A DNA stretch of 64,000 nucleotides from Lepeophtheirus salmonis (GCF_016086655.4 NC_052140.2:16368001-16432000), one strand, 5' to 3'; numbered from the stretch's first letter, positions 44,129 through 56,069 are shown. The notes: a model not told the origin generated them from the sequence alone. A program made the numbers and translations.

Positions 44129-44176
44129 TATGACACGACATCTGAAAGTTATGGGCCATCAGAAGGGGGGTTCTAG
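44129..44176 (+). other. candidate terminal coding exon
   Basis: A long pyrimidine tract (TTTTTTCCATCTCTTATTGC) ends TTACAG at 44128, a good acceptor. The next frame reads YDTTSESYGPSEGGF and then TAG at 44174-44176. The peptide is serine/glycine-rich and acidic, as many cytoplasmic C-termini are. A second frame (MTRHLKVMGHQKGGSRSCRC) is also open, so the phase is uncertain. No family is recognised. Together with 3777-3836 and 15206-15295 it could belong to a plus-strand gene with long introns. Confidence 0.3.
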
Positions 44177-44539
44177 GAGCTGTAGATGTTACTTGTAACA
44201 AAATGTAACATATGATGATGAACTCTGCTTCTTCTTTTATTGCTGTTGTTGTTATTTCTGCTGTTGGAAGAGGAGGAAGAGAAAGGAACTGACAAAATGT
44301 TTAATATGTACGAGTCTGTAGTAGATAAAAAGTCGTTCCTGTTTAATGACTCTGGATCTCCCGTCTTTTTACAAAGAAGAAACTACAATAATATATAATA
44401 TTTAGTCTCATTTCTTCTTCTTCTTCTTCTTGGTAACAGTCCCTTCCTTATGAACACACATTATCAAAAAAATAAGAAAAAAATATGTAATAACCGTGCA
44501 AAAAGAAAGAAAATGTCGCAGTATTTAATGGCTCATACA

Positions 44540-44840
44540 TATTTGTGGCCCATCAGCACAAAAGCAGGCTGAGTACTCTTTCATCAAGTTCTTTCAACAA
44601 ATTATTCGTAGTCACCCTACAAAATGGTGGCATAATTCCTTGTTACAAGAATGAATGAAAACTTGATAGACTTTATGATTAAAAGAGGCCATTGCAGGGT
44701 CAATATAAATCTCCTTAATCAAAAAATGGTTCTAAACTATAAATAGAATTCGTGTAGATATCTTAATGCATCACACTTATTTGAATACCACCCCTTAATT
44801 GAGTCAAATATGTCTATGAAATATCGAGGAGGAGAAAAAT
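44540..44840 (+). repeat. dispersed repeat R1 copy
   Basis: Begins near CCCATCAGCACAAAAGCAGG and follows the order of 17490-17815, ending around CAAATATGTCTATGAAATAT. No Tc1 insertion interrupts this copy. Confidence 0.55.
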
Positions 44841-45062
44841 AAATGTGGATTCTCTCTTTATATTGATTTTTATTTAAGATTCTTTTTATGTTGACGCAGT
44901 AGTTATATAAAGGATCCCAACTCTCTTTCTTTTTTCAAAATGCAACTTTTCTCTTAGTTAATAGGGGTCTAAGACTCTTATCTGTCCTTAAACAACGTTC
45001 CAGGTTTTAAATGCCTTCCAGAAGGTATAATGTTATTTACTATTATAGCAAAATATATGAAT

Positions 45063-45465
45063 TTACAAATGAAATAAGTCTAGTAAAAATCTGAAGTACT
45101 TTTCAAACATGAGAATAGTTTATCATTATTGTTAATGAATAATCTAATTAAAGTATCTATTATTCTCATAAATATTGGATCCTTGATGATGTCATTTACG
45201 AAAGATCGTTCAATAGGCGGACTTGTACGTCCACTTCGAGCACGTTCTAAAGATTATGGACGAAAGTTTTGGAAGCACTACGTCGCTAATATTTCATTCT
45301 AATGCAATCTTTAGAATACATACTTTCCGCGAATATTATATTAGTATATAACAGTGTTACAAATGAAATAAGTTTACTCAAACCTTAAAAATCTTTCATG
45401 CACGAGAATAATTTGATGTTGTTCTTAATTTAAGGCTAATTCAAGTATACAAATTATGAAATTAT
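45063..45465 (+). repeat. two direct copies of a ~110-bp repeat flanking another repeat fragment
   Basis: TTACAAATGAAATAAGT starts related blocks at 45063-45170 and 45357-45465. Between them lies a segment (45185-45262, GATGTCATTTACGAAAGATC onward) that resembles 46582-46665. The second copy is diverged, with indels. Confidence 0.45.
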
Positions 45466-45930
45466 TATAAAATGGGAGTAGATTGATTACTATGACCTTA
45501 GCGTCAGTTTTATGACCTTTTTACAGAAAGTGACCTTTTTAATTCAATTTTAAGAGATAAAAACAGCAATAAAAATCTAGTTCATCCTTGTCGAGGATGG
45601 CACCTTAAAAAAAGAGTCAAGTTCTAAGTTTATTTTGAACGTATATACATTATTTTTTGGAAATAATTATGAAATATATTTTATCGTAAATTTAGTAAGC
45701 TCAAATTATTGTTTTTACAAAAAAGCTTTAATTTGAGATAGAATGACAGTAGTCAAGCAATTACTCAGTTTCTTCTTTAAAAATATAAATTTTCAAAACT
45801 TTAGGGCGGTTGAGCCAGTTTGAAATATTTTTCAAATCGGATCAAACTCTGTGTTTTGTACAATTAGGAACTATTTTTTTACTTAAGCCATTTACTTTTC
45901 CAAAGAAAAAAATGATTCTATTGTCACCCT

Positions 45931-46384
45931 ACCGAAATTGCGAAAATTGGTCCAAATGCGGATGTACATATAACAGAGGAGGACTTTGCCTTTGTTACGA
46001 TGATGAACACCAAGGACGTAGAGGTTGCCTTTGTGCAAATTGAATGATACAATAGTTCATGGAGAGTAATTTCAGGTTGATTTTGCCCATGAATGAGGTT
46101 GTTGTAGATCCTGAGATGGAGGTTACAAAGATTTATCTGAGAGCAATGATGGGAAAAGATTTGGGTGTGGTGGGGGAAACCACTACCACGACAACCATGG
46201 AGGAAGTGAGCGCTGCAGCGATGGGAGTGGCGGTAGAGCTGGATACTCAAGGTCTGGTAAAGGCTGTGGTAGGGAGGGGGGAGGATTAGGATATATTAAG
46301 AGGCATCAGTATGAACTCAATCATCAAGTTATCTTACAAAATTACTTAAAATTAGTGGTTCATCAATATAATTATAAGTTCTAG
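45931..46384 (+). pseudogene. retropseudogene of an RRM plus glycine/arginine-rich RNA-binding protein
   Basis: One frame reads TEIAKIGPNADVHITEEDFA, FVTMMNTKDVEVAFVQIE, stop, SWRVISG and DFAHE. FAFVTMMNT is an RNP1-type core of an RNA-recognition motif, and the rest of the half-domain follows. After two more stops the frame continues as a Gly/Arg/Ser-rich tail (SNDGKRFGCGGGNHYHDNHG, SGGRAGYSRSGKGCGREGGG) of hnRNP or SR type. There is no similarity before 45931 and no intron, so it looks like a 5'-truncated processed copy. Stops at TGA/TAG codons fit CpG decay of CGA codons. No poly-A tail is obvious. The parent gene cannot be named from this. Confidence 0.7.
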
Positions 46385-46449
46385 TCACATATCTCCTACT
46401 TTAAAATACAGGTATATTGTCTCTATGATCGAGCCTCAACAACTGCTAC

Positions 46450-46560
46450 AGTTACCATAAAAGACCGATAAGGACCGGTCGTATGACTGCCAAAATGTTG
46501 TTAGGACCGGATTAATAGGACTGCAGTCTTTTCAGTTTCTTTATACCTATCCAAAACTAG
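46450..46560. repeat. GGACCG-type MITE fragment
   Basis: AAGGACCGGTCGTATGACTG and TTAGGACCGGATTAATAGGA carry the word repeats of this family; ends are not preserved. Confidence 0.5.
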
Positions 46561-46581
46561 ATGTAAGTTATAATATATTAA

Positions 46582-46665
46582 TTATGACGTCATTGAGCAA
46601 AGATTGATTCATGGGACTACGTCTTCTCCGTCCAGTTCGGACGTGTCATTTAGATTACGAACGGG
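46582..46665 (+). repeat. dispersed repeat fragment related to 45185-45262
   Basis: TATGACGTCATTGAGCAAAG through CGTCCAGTTCGGACG aligns with GATGATGTCATTTACGAAAG through CGTCCACTTCGAG at 45185. Confidence 0.45.
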
Positions 46666-47143
46666 ACTTGAGGCTGTATAGATGTTTTTTAGAACCCCTG
46701 CATAATCTCGACTTTTTAAGTTCTCCGACCCAGGGAGTAAAAGAGTGGTCCCTGAATGATTCATCCTTCTTCTTCTCCTTCAAATCATGACTCGTGCCAA
46801 AGGGGGAGGGGACCACCCCCTCTTTGTCTCTCATTACATATATTAAAACCATTCTTATTCTATATATATATATTGTATCCATAATCAACAAGGGACTCAT
46901 TTCAAAATATTGTATGTAGTGAGGGAGGGGTCTCCGCCTGATCCACAGGATTTTTTTTTCCATGAATATAAATACAGGAATTATTGTTATTATTTTTGTA
47001 ATTTGCCTTTCCACCTCCAGTTGTTGTTCCCTTTCGTTTACATACGTCACGTTGTCATACATATATATATAAATATAAAACATGGGCTGAAAAGTCACAG
47101 ACTTAATAAAGAAAACACGTTTTTTCTCGTTCAAAATTGGCAT
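46655..47143 (-). CDS. unassigned open reading frame, probably fortuitous
   Basis: A minus-strand frame of 162 codons from ATG at 47143. It is rich in I, Y, K and F at its start and contains EREQQLEVERQITKII and SHDLKEKKKDESFRDHSF. I recognise no domain. The first third overlaps AT simple sequence. There is no transposase or RNA-binding similarity. Length alone is mildly notable in this background. Confidence 0.15.
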   Translation of the reverse strand: MPILNEKKRVFFIKSVTFQPMFYIYIYMYDNVTYVNEREQQLEVERQITKIITIIPVFIFMEKKILWIRRRPLPHYIQYFEMSPLLIMDTIYIYRIRMVLIYVMRDKEGVVPSPFGTSHDLKEKKKDESFRDHSFTPWVGELKKSRLCRGSKKHLYSLKSRS

Positions 47144-48214
47144 TTATCAAAAATTTATATATATTTATAGAATTTTTTTATTCACTTTATGAAGCAAAGT
47201 CCCTATAAAACTTTTAGCCATTGCATAGCTTGAACTCTATTCTTCCCCATATCAAGAAGCAGTGAAGATGAAAACAAAAAATATTTCTTTTGGAAATAGC
47301 GAAAGTTGCGTCATTTTTTGCACAATAACTCACAAACTAACGAACAAATTGTTATGAAATTTATACAGCTATCTTTTGAAGGTTGGTACTTACTGAAAAT
47401 GAGAAGAATTTTAAAAAATAGCGCCATCTATGGGCGAACCCCATGACTTTTTAGCTCATGTGTTATTTATTTATAATATATATATAATGTTTGATATAAA
47501 AGAATAGCTACTAGGGTGCCCCCTATCCATTCAAAAACTGATAGGATCTCAAATTGTAAAACACTAAGAAAGCCGATTTTCTGTCAAAAAAATCAAATGA
47601 CTCGTTCGAATCATTTTATTATTATATAAACTTTGGTTTGAGCCTGGATTTTCACATAAAATAATTGTTTTAGTCATAAATATCGTTTAAAATCCTATTG
47701 AATTTTGCTGCGATAATGCATTTTGAGACAAGTCCGCCTGGACAATGAAAAGTCCAGATGGTTTATAGTGCCTATTAACTGTCCTCATGTTAATTGCATT
47801 ATTATAGAAGGAAAGGCTATCCTGGGGACTCAAATTTGATATTTTTATTACGATTAATGGACTTTTTTTCCAAGAAATCTTGATGAAACTCCATTAATTG
47901 GCTTTAAAAATTAAAAAATGCTTAACGTCAGCATCGAATACTAATTTATGCAGATAATAAAATGTGATATTGGAATGGAACAAAGGTAATATGTATTGAA
48001 AATCCTTATAAAGTGTAAAAAAAAATTTTTTTTTTTTTTGTCTTCTTACATCGATTTAAGACCAGAGAAGTAGGATAAATAGTTACAAATATGTTATTAT
48101 TTCCATAGTAATAGTTATTTTGTATCTACAATATTGAAATAAGCTCGTATAAAAATGCCCAACATATTTTTAATTCATTGTGGGTCAGATATGTTATACA
48201 ATAAAACTAGGCAT
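47144..48214. other. AT-rich spacer
   Basis: GAAGGTTGGTACTTACTGAA near 47380 and AATAGCGCCATCTATGGGCG near 47420 look like they could be transposon-derived, but nothing diagnostic is present. Confidence 0.35.
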
Positions 48215-49284
48215 TAGAAGGGTACTTTTTTGATAGCCAGTAAGGTTTAAGTCTTATATAAACATAAATAAAAGTTTTTTGGTTTTTTTGTCAATGCAAC
48301 TCTGATCGATTCCTAACTGATTTTTGATAATAATAGTTCCATTATTGGGAATTATAACATTGTATATAAAGGTTTTTTTTATTAAGGACGCTTTAATTTT
48401 CCTTTTCTTTTTGGGAATAACGATACGGATATTAATTATCTTCCTTTGACATCTAGAAACTTCATAAATATACATTTCTTTATGAAGCGATATACACTTG
48501 ATCAGTAATTGCAAATTATCCAAATTTATACTCACAATAGCCATAATAAAATTACTGATTTTCATTGTGAAATCATCTTCAGTGATGAAGCTCATTTTTG
48601 GCTCAATGGCTTTGTTTTAAGGAAAATACAAGTGCTTCACTAAACTGTTGCATCCCAAATAAATTATTATTTCGTGTGGACTTCATCCTTGAGGGATTAT
48701 TGGGTCATGTTTTTTCGTTAATGATGATAATCGTCATGTTACTATAAATGGAAATAGCTATTGTACCATGATAACCGATTTTTTTTGATTTTTTTTGAGG
48801 CTCGAATTGTCAGGTATGGACTCGGAAAACATGAGGTTTCGACAAGACGGTGCCACTTGTCACACAACAAACATTATAATTGATTTATCGAAGAAAAATT
48901 TGGCGGCCGCATTCTTTCGAGAAATGGAACAGTTGATGGGCTGCCTCGATTGTACGATTTAACGTCTTTAGATTATTTTCTTTGGGGTGACGACAAGTCA
49001 TTCGTCAACACCAATAAGCTTGCAACGTTAGAAAAGCTCATATAATATATTGAACGCAAAATTGCTACAAACCCAGTCAATTTATTGGAAAAAGTAGTTG
49101 AAAATTGGGTTCAGCGATTAGACTTAAGTTAACGGGCTTGTGGTGGTGACGCTAGGGGAAAACTATTTTTATACATAAATGTATATCTTCATAATTTTTA
49201 CTGAAAAATTTATTTGCCAAAATCTTTACCTGTTTAGGTTTATTATTAAAAAAGTTGAAGCACTTTGAATGAAAGACCCTTTAT
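48215..49284 (+). pseudogene. mariner-like transposase pseudogene of the FSDEAHFWLNG lineage
   Basis: The plus strand reads HCEIIFSDEAHFWLNGF with the first catalytic aspartate. It continues NHVTINGNSYCTMITDFFF (two frames) and RQDGATCHTTNIIIDLSKKN-type sequence with the second aspartate. LTSLDYFLWGDDKSFVNTNK, ATLEKLI, and KIATNPVNLLEKVVENWVQR complete the C-terminus. This follows the SDEAHFWLNGYVNKQN...QDGATCHTA...DLTPLDYFLWGYVK...ENWVxR order of a widespread mariner-like lineage. Frameshifts inactivate it. AAAGGGTCTTTCATTC (reverse of 49265-49284) and AAGGGTACTTTTTTGA at about 48218 may be its terminal repeats. The DNA-binding domain is mostly missing. Confidence 0.8.
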
Positions 49285-51239
49285 ATTTTCCATGTTTTTA
49301 TAGCTTAGTACAAAGAAGATATCTTTACCCATTAATGTCGAATAGTAATATTTCTTGCCACACAATAAAACTTCTTTTTTTCGATGAAACTGATAAATAC
49401 TTGGGTAAAAAATATTCTTAGAAGTGTATGAATATTCTCCTATTGTCCAATGTTTTTTGTTCCCTCACAAACCCGTTTTGTTGGGAGAGAGAAACGATCA
49501 TAAAAACCTTTTAATCAAAGTCAAAAATTATGTCCCTTTCTCTTATATTTTTTAAAATTACCTTTGGGTAAAAAAGTTTTCCTTAATTTAATCTGCCATA
49601 TTGTACTGTGATTCGGTAAATATTTTTATTACAACAAATTGGGCTTTATAATTGAAGAAAAAAAAAAACGATATTAGGAGTCAATAGAATTGTTAGCATT
49701 AATGATTTTAGGGAGGTTTTGGGGGTTATGTAAGTCCAAAAAACTATCAGTCTAGTCTAAAAAAAGGAGAAAATAACTGTTGTTAGTAATAAGTTTAATC
49801 TTTTTGTAATAAGATGAAAAAAACAATATTTTATGATGTCACTCACATATCTACACTTCTGACTGAACTTGGCTCTAGTTGATCCCCCATCCAGAACTAT
49901 CCAGGACAAAATACTATTAAGGACACATACACTACAATAACGAGATATTTTATTTTTGTATCGTTCAAAATCTTACATGTTTATTTCTTATAGCTCCAAA
50001 ATACATAGATCTATGCATATATCCTCCTTGCTTCATACTTATTGCATAGATTTAAACCATAATTGCCAAAAAGAATGGATTTTTATGCATGATAACTTGT
50101 TTTGATGTTATGTCATAACTTAAGTCCATTCCCACAGAAGGAAAATGAATGCCTTGGACAGTTGAGTCCTGTATATACGTACGTACAATAACTTCTGCAG
50201 TTTTAATTTACACAAAAGTCATTTGGTACCATGGTTGACATCGGAGATGAAATAGCCCATAGCTGACCCAATTTTAGCAGTAAGTGTTATAACACTGATT
50301 TGATGTTAAATCATAGTATTTGATTTGAATAATATCTTTATTGTTTTATGATATGAGCTATTTTTGGAAATAAATGTAAGTTTTTGTAATAAGTACACAA
50401 GATCCCACTTTTCCTTACCACATATGACGTCAAACCATCATTTTCCCTAATGACGTATGCTACTTTTTCTTCCCTTTGTAGAATTCAAATTGGTCGTTTA
50501 ATTAAAAGTGTTAATTGTAAAGTTAGTTAAACAATAATATTCATGACACTCTCAGCGCCGTTAGTTGGCGAAAAAGTTATCCTGTGGCCAAAAATATTTG
50601 CAGAAAATTGATATTGGTGTCGTCATTTTGCCACTTGGTCACTTTCGCCTTGGTCTGACCTGGCTTTCTTCGGTGTACCAGTACTATACTAAATTGTTAT
50701 TGGAACCAAATACTTGCATATGGGACCAGTGATGACGTAATCAAGAATGCAAATATCCTTTTAGAAAAAGAGTTAACATATTTTAAAGATATCCTACCAC
50801 AAATAATAACCCCAAAGACCACCTGTTAAGTACATGTTAATTACCTTTAATGATATTTTTTCCCCCCTTTTAATCAATAAAGTATCGAATTACCGATAAA
50901 AAAATTGATAGTGGATACGAAAATATTGGTACCCTGAAAACATTAGTTTGGCCCATTGAGATACCACAGCCCATTTTTTTTCTTATCCATAGAGAGAGAT
51001 TACATAAGAACTTTATATTTAATGGTTCTGAGTGGACATACAAGATACTACCAGTGTCTCTAACTTCCCGGGGAATTAAGAAAGATCTCGGAAAAATCGG
51101 GATCCCGCAAGTAAATAATGAATAGTGTGAAATTTAATTATATTTTTTTTATATTTTTGAGAATAAATAATAAATTGTAAGCTAGTTTTACTTATGATAT
51201 ATTATCAGTATTCATTATATCATTATGACTAATAGTTAA
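49285..51239. other. AT-rich spacer
   Basis: About 2 kb with no recognised gene. CGGGATCCCG occurs at 51099-51108 within a short GGGATT/CCCG-rich patch. Confidence 0.35.
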
Positions 51240-52065
51240 AGATTGGAAAAATCCACATTTCTACAATACTAAAAGCTTTTTGAGATACAAAAAGCTTCGA
51301 GTACCCGAAGCTTGTTCGGAACCTAGAACTTGGACAAGTTTATTCATACCGTACCCTGGGTAAGTTATTTCGGTTAAGATCCGAAATATCGCTCGAATTT
51401 TAACTAAGATCTGTAAAAGTTCGAAAAATTGAAGCCGGTTCAAGTCACATATCTTTTTTTTGGATAATAGAAGTTTATCTACACCGTACTTGGGTACTTT
51501 GGGTGCAGATCCAATACACTTCTTACCTTTGTTAATCAATGCTGTAGGATTTTTAATATGATGAATTAGCTTAAGATTTCTTTAAAGATTAGTAAATTAT
51601 CAAAGCCCGTTCAGGTCTAAGATTTTTTCGGATAATACAAGTTTATTTACACAGTAGCAGAGTATTTTGGATTCAGATCCAAGACCTGGTCAATCATTAC
51701 TAAGCAAACCAATCTGAATAAGATCCAGATAATCCTTTGGATCTTTTTTAAGATACGTAAAAGTTCGAGCCCCCAAAGCTAGTTCGGATTAGAGGTTTTC
51801 AAGGTACAGCGTGCAAGGTTACTTAGGATCTGGATTCAAGACCCTTCTATCTTTATTAAGCAATACTATGCTTTTTAAGATCCAGATAATCCTACGGATC
51901 TTTTTTAAGATCCATATAATTCTAGTACCAGAAACTGGTTCGGATCTTGGATCTTTTCAGATGAAACAAGTTTATTCATAGCGAAACCAGGTACTTCAGA
52001 TCCGGATCGGAGACTCGTCCTATCTCTACTAATAGTACGCAGCTTGATTTTAGAGTCCGTGGGTC
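51240..52065 (+). repeat. GATC-rich satellite array, ~165-bp units
   Basis: About five diverged units follow one another. Each carries AAGATCCGGATAATCC-like, GGTTCGGATCTTGGATC-like, ACAAGTTTATTCATACCGTA and GGTACTTTGGATCCGGATC-like blocks. The CAAGTTTAT block occurs near 51335, 51472, 51637 and 51968, with a worn copy near 51805. Spacing is about 140-170 bp. A single orphan unit lies at 57630-57800. Confidence 0.7.
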
Positions 52066-52082
52066 CATTTTTTTCAATTGCC

Positions 52083-52352
52083 AGGGGCGTCTGCAAGATT
52101 ATATATATATATACATGTATATTTTGGAGGGGGGCCTTTGTTTTTGAATTTTAGGGAAATATTTGAATAATATTTTTTTTTCTTTGCTGTAGAATTTGGT
52201 AGAATGACCTTTTTAGAAAACAAACCCGTAAAAAGAATTTTTCACCCATACTTTCAAATAAAACTTAAACAAAAGACAACATTTTTTTTGTAATTAAAAA
52301 AATCCTCTATTTGGGGGTAGCTACAGCCCCTCCACTCTCTTGTAGGCGCCCA
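52083..52352 (+). repeat. CAGGGGCGTC-family MITE
   Basis: Begins CAGGGGCGTCTGCAAGA and ends TCTTGTAGGCGCCCATG, inverted repeats matching at most positions. G-rich and C-rich blocks lie just inside, as in 2232-2590. Confidence 0.65.
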
Positions 52353-52507
52353 TGATTCCGTAACCCAATCCAGCCCTTTGCAAAAAAATATTTAAAGTAA
52401 GAGATGAACGGGATTTCCCGTAGGAGTAATCCCCCAATCAATCCCGTGATCCCAAGAGAGAAACTCTAATGACTACCCACTTCAGTAAAAAGAAAAATGG
52501 TTACCAT

Positions 52508-53055
52508 TAGTGTTGGATTTCGGTCTTGAAATCATAATCCGGTCTGAGACCACTATATTTTTTGTTGGACCGAATTATTTCGGTTTAACGAAAGAAGCTC
52601 GGTCTGGAGCGGTCTCATATTGCAAAATCGGTCCAGATCGGTCCAAAGGTAAAACTCGGTCTAGTTCAGTCCAAAAAAATCGGTCTGGACCAATTTTACA
52701 GATGAATTGTTTATAACATGACATCATATTTTTTTTTCAAGTACAATTGCGTTATACGAAGTTTAAATAGATATGAGCTGGATTAACCTTGATTCCACTG
52801 TCTCTTATATGTATACAGTATTTTTTCTAGAACTTATCGTGTACTTCAGAGATTTTTTTGAAAAAAAAGTTGGGGTTTCATAATATTTGAGCCTGCAAAA
52901 AGTCGGTCCATAAATCGGGACCGAATCAAAATGAGTCTACAAAGTGAGACCGAAAAAATCGGTCCACGGTCTGAAACTGCGGTCCAAATTGTTCTAGAAA
53001 AATTACTTAAGACCGAACCGAAAAAAAATCGGTGCTGGTCCGAGTCTCAACACTA
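52508..53055. mobile_element. hAT-like MITE with CGGTCT/AGACCG word-repeat interior
   Basis: The 548-bp element starts TAGTGTTGGATTTCGGTC and ends CCGAGTCTCAACACTA. Flanks GTTACCAT (52500-52507) and GCTTCCAT (53056-53063) agree at 6 of 8 positions, a worn 8-bp duplication. Both outer thirds are packed with CGGTCTGGACC-like words in both orientations (ATCGGTCCAGATCGGTCC, ACCGAACCGAAAAA). The centre is plain AT-rich DNA. Confidence 0.8.
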
Positions 53056-53335
53056 GCTTCCATGTTCCTCACATCACATTAGGGTTTCTGTGTGGTAATT
53101 TAAACAATCATAATAATAGTAAAATAAGTACACATCATTGAAAAAAAAAAGTACTTTTAATAATAACCTCAGTGTACTCTTGTAGAAGCAGCCACAAGAA
53201 CAATAAAAAGAACAACTTCTACCACTCTGTTAGCAGGAGCAGTACTAATAGAATCAGAAGAAAACAATTGAAGGAGATTTTTATGTACTTTTTATGAGAA
53301 GCTATTTTTTTTTACGATATTTTTATAACTTGTTT

Positions 53336-53362
53336 AAAAAGAAAGAAAGAAAGAAAGAGCGA
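53336..53362 (+). repeat. (GAAA)n microsatellite
   Basis: AAAGAAAGAAAGAAAGAAAG followed by GAGCGAACGAACC. Confidence 0.9.
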
Positions 53363-53699
53363 ACGAACCAAATTGGGGAGGAAGTAACCGGTTATTTGAG
53401 GAGGACTGCTCCTACATCATAAATTGCAAAAAAAAGGGCGTTTAATTATCACAAAAACATCTCTCAAGGAGTACTCTTGATAGAGTATAATATTAAGACT
53501 ATTATTCAAATAAGTGTTCTTTTGAAAAGAGGCTATTGTGGGAAGGAATATGAAAAAGAGGGGATTTGAATGTAAAAAAAGTCATTGAGGCTGTATAAAA
53601 ACCCTGGTTCAGATTAATATTCATAGATGGTTCCAGGGCTCCCCCCCATGGACAGATATCCATGGGGGTTGCCATGCTAGCGAGCACCTAACCAGGATT

Positions 53700-54660
53700 T
53701 CACTACCCAAACCTTAGAAAAACATTTTACCCCCTATTACAATAATTAGTTGTTTATGGGGATCATACCCCCCTCCAGAGCTTCTCCCCGTCTTCTTATA
53801 CCAAATTGAGCACGTTCCGTTCCATTTTCTTCCTTTGATTCTACTCCCTGAGCCATTAAACCCCAGCATTTTTACCCTCTATTAAAATAAATAAATTTTT
53901 ATAGGGCACAACCCTGTATAACTTGTCCCAGGCTTTTATACCCCGCCCGAGCATCTCCTGTTCTTCTACTCCATGGTATTTTAGTCCCAAACAATTTACC
54001 TTTCACCCACTTTTTCTAATAAATAGGTGGCTTTAGGGCTTAATCCCCCTCCCCTGCAAAACTTCCCAAATTCTTTTTACCGTCCGAGAGAGCATCTCCG
54101 ACCCGTCGAGACGCGTCCTTTTATTCGCAAGAATTTCACTTCCTGTGTCATTTACTTCTTGAACTATCTACCCCAAGTATTTTACCCCCGTATTAAAATA
54201 AATAAATGGTACTAGGGCTTTAAAATCCCCTTCAAAACTTCCTCTATCCGTTAAACGCCCTGAGAAAGCCTTTTACTTCATAGCATTTCACTCCATGAGC
54301 CATTTACCTCTTGAAACATCTATGCCCATTCATTCTATAGCATATAGAAATAAATAGGTTGGTCTATGGCCCTTGGTAAACTTCTTCCCACCAATATAAC
54401 CCCCCTTATTTTACTCCCTAAGATTTCACTCCCCGAGCCCTTTACCCTCAGCATTTTACCACCAATTAAAATAGATCGATGGCTTATATACCTCCTAACA
54501 CTATAGCTTAATGTTATCTCCTGAAGCATCGAACCACAAACATTTACATATTTAAAATGAATAAAACCAAAGATTCAATCCTTTAACAACTATAAAAACG
54601 TAATTATTAATTAAACTTAATGACAGTAGTATTTGTGATGCCTTGGACTTTTCCTACCAT
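53700..54660 (+). mobile_element. VNTR-bearing repeat element, long copy
   Basis: Five to six units of about 120-180 bp each contain ATTAAAATAAATAAAT, a TAGGGCTTAATCCCCC-like block, GAGCATCTCC and CACTCCCTGAGCCATTTACC-like pieces. They are followed by a unique 3' end (CAACTATAAAAACGTAATTA, then GATGCCTTGGACTTTTC). Units start near 53735, 53880, 54017, 54195, 54347 and 54465. The same 3' end occurs at 55155-55260 and, inverted, at 56085-56160. This is one family with variable unit number. Confidence 0.65.
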
Positions 54661-54749
54661 TGCTTCTGGGATATGAAAAACTTTCAATAGGGCTGTGCAA
54701 CCCTCTCCCCGTAGTTACGGACTTGGGCCGCTTAATATTAAAGAAAATA

Positions 54750-54775
54750 ATGTCATTTTTTTTTTTTTTTTTTGT
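54750..54775 (+). repeat. poly-T tract
   Basis: An uninterrupted run of T of about 20 bases. Confidence 0.8.
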
Positions 54776-55009
54776 ACTCTTCGACAAATTAATAATAGTC
54801 GATTTCATTTTTTTATATATTAGTCCTTTAGAGGCCCTGCGAATCGCAAATTCCAGTAGAAAAAAAATTATTATTTAAATAAATTAAGAATAAATATACC
54901 TTATTTGAAAGGGGCCACATTATACTGAGGTTATTATTCCAAGTACATCTATTTCTCAATGATGTGGCCTTATTTTTCTATGACAAAGTTTTAGTAAATT
55001 ACTTCTTCT

Positions 55010-55275
55010 CCAAATTTTAGGGCTAGCACTCTCCTGGACAACGTCTCCTGTCCTTTTCGTCCAAGGATTTCCTTCGTCGAGTCATTTACCCCTAAAACAT
55101 CTACCTCCCAGTATCTCATACTCCTTTTAAAATAAATAACAACCTTATAATCAAACATTCAATCTCATAACAACTATAAATACGTAATTTTTAATTTAAC
55201 TTAATGATGCAGGTATTAGTGATGCATCGGACTTCTTTTCACGTCATTCCTCGTCATTGCAGTTTATTTTGGTAA
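55010..55275 (+). repeat. VNTR-bearing element, single-unit copy
   Basis: One unit (GGGCTAGCACTCTCCTGGAC to TTTTAAAATAAATAAC) is followed by the shared 3' end: AACAACTATAAATACGTAAT, TATTAGTGATGCATCGGACT, then ACGTCATTCC. Confidence 0.65.
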
Positions 55276-56069
55276 CAAGTCATCTGGCCATCCTTTTTTA
55301 TCGTTATTATGGTGAAGTACAGTTAGTAAATGATAGAAGGCCAAAGTTATAAATGAATGTAATGGTAGTTTGGGCAGTTGGTGGCCAATATAACTTTCAT
55401 TTTCGAATTAAAAAGCAATTATGAGTTCTATAGGAAATCATTAAAGTTTTAATAATGAAACTGAAACATTTTTTAATTAAAAGAGATACTTAGTCTGATT
55501 GTTTTGCCATTGATATGACATTTCAGATTTAATAAATATTTCTACTTAGACGCATGACAAAAAATTAGAAAAACATTGAGTTTTTAGTAGGTTATTAGAT
55601 TCAATGAATTTAGGGATCGATTTTTGAAGGAGTATGAATTTACATGATGTTATAATAAATGTCTGGGAAGGGGTTTTGGGATAACTCCTTAAATATGGTG
55701 AAATAGAGTCATGAATATCAAAAATATTAAATTTCAATAGGTTAATTATATATTATTTCAATATTACAAAATTCAAATAGAATCATCCTAAATCTTCTCA
55801 AGTAATATCAACGACATATCCGTAATGGAAAGTTACATAACACTGACGTCTACGGATATCTCATATTTGATTAGATATATTGAAACTTCATATTGCAAAT
55901 AATAGAAGAGACGGATAACGTAGAAAATCCAACTTTTTAAACCCAATGATTATAACCTTTGAAGGTAATACGCTGTACTTGGACTCTTTGCAGCATGAAT
56001 GTGATAGAAGGGCTACGAGATCCGAGATGAAATAATAAATAATTATTAATAAAGTTTAAATATATATAG
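55276..56069. other. AT-rich spacer
   Basis: No feature supported. Confidence 0.35.

Noticed and set aside
52400..52465. GGGATT/AATCCC word patch as another word-repeat MITE
   Set aside because: Only two or three words and no TAGTG-type ends; too short to support.
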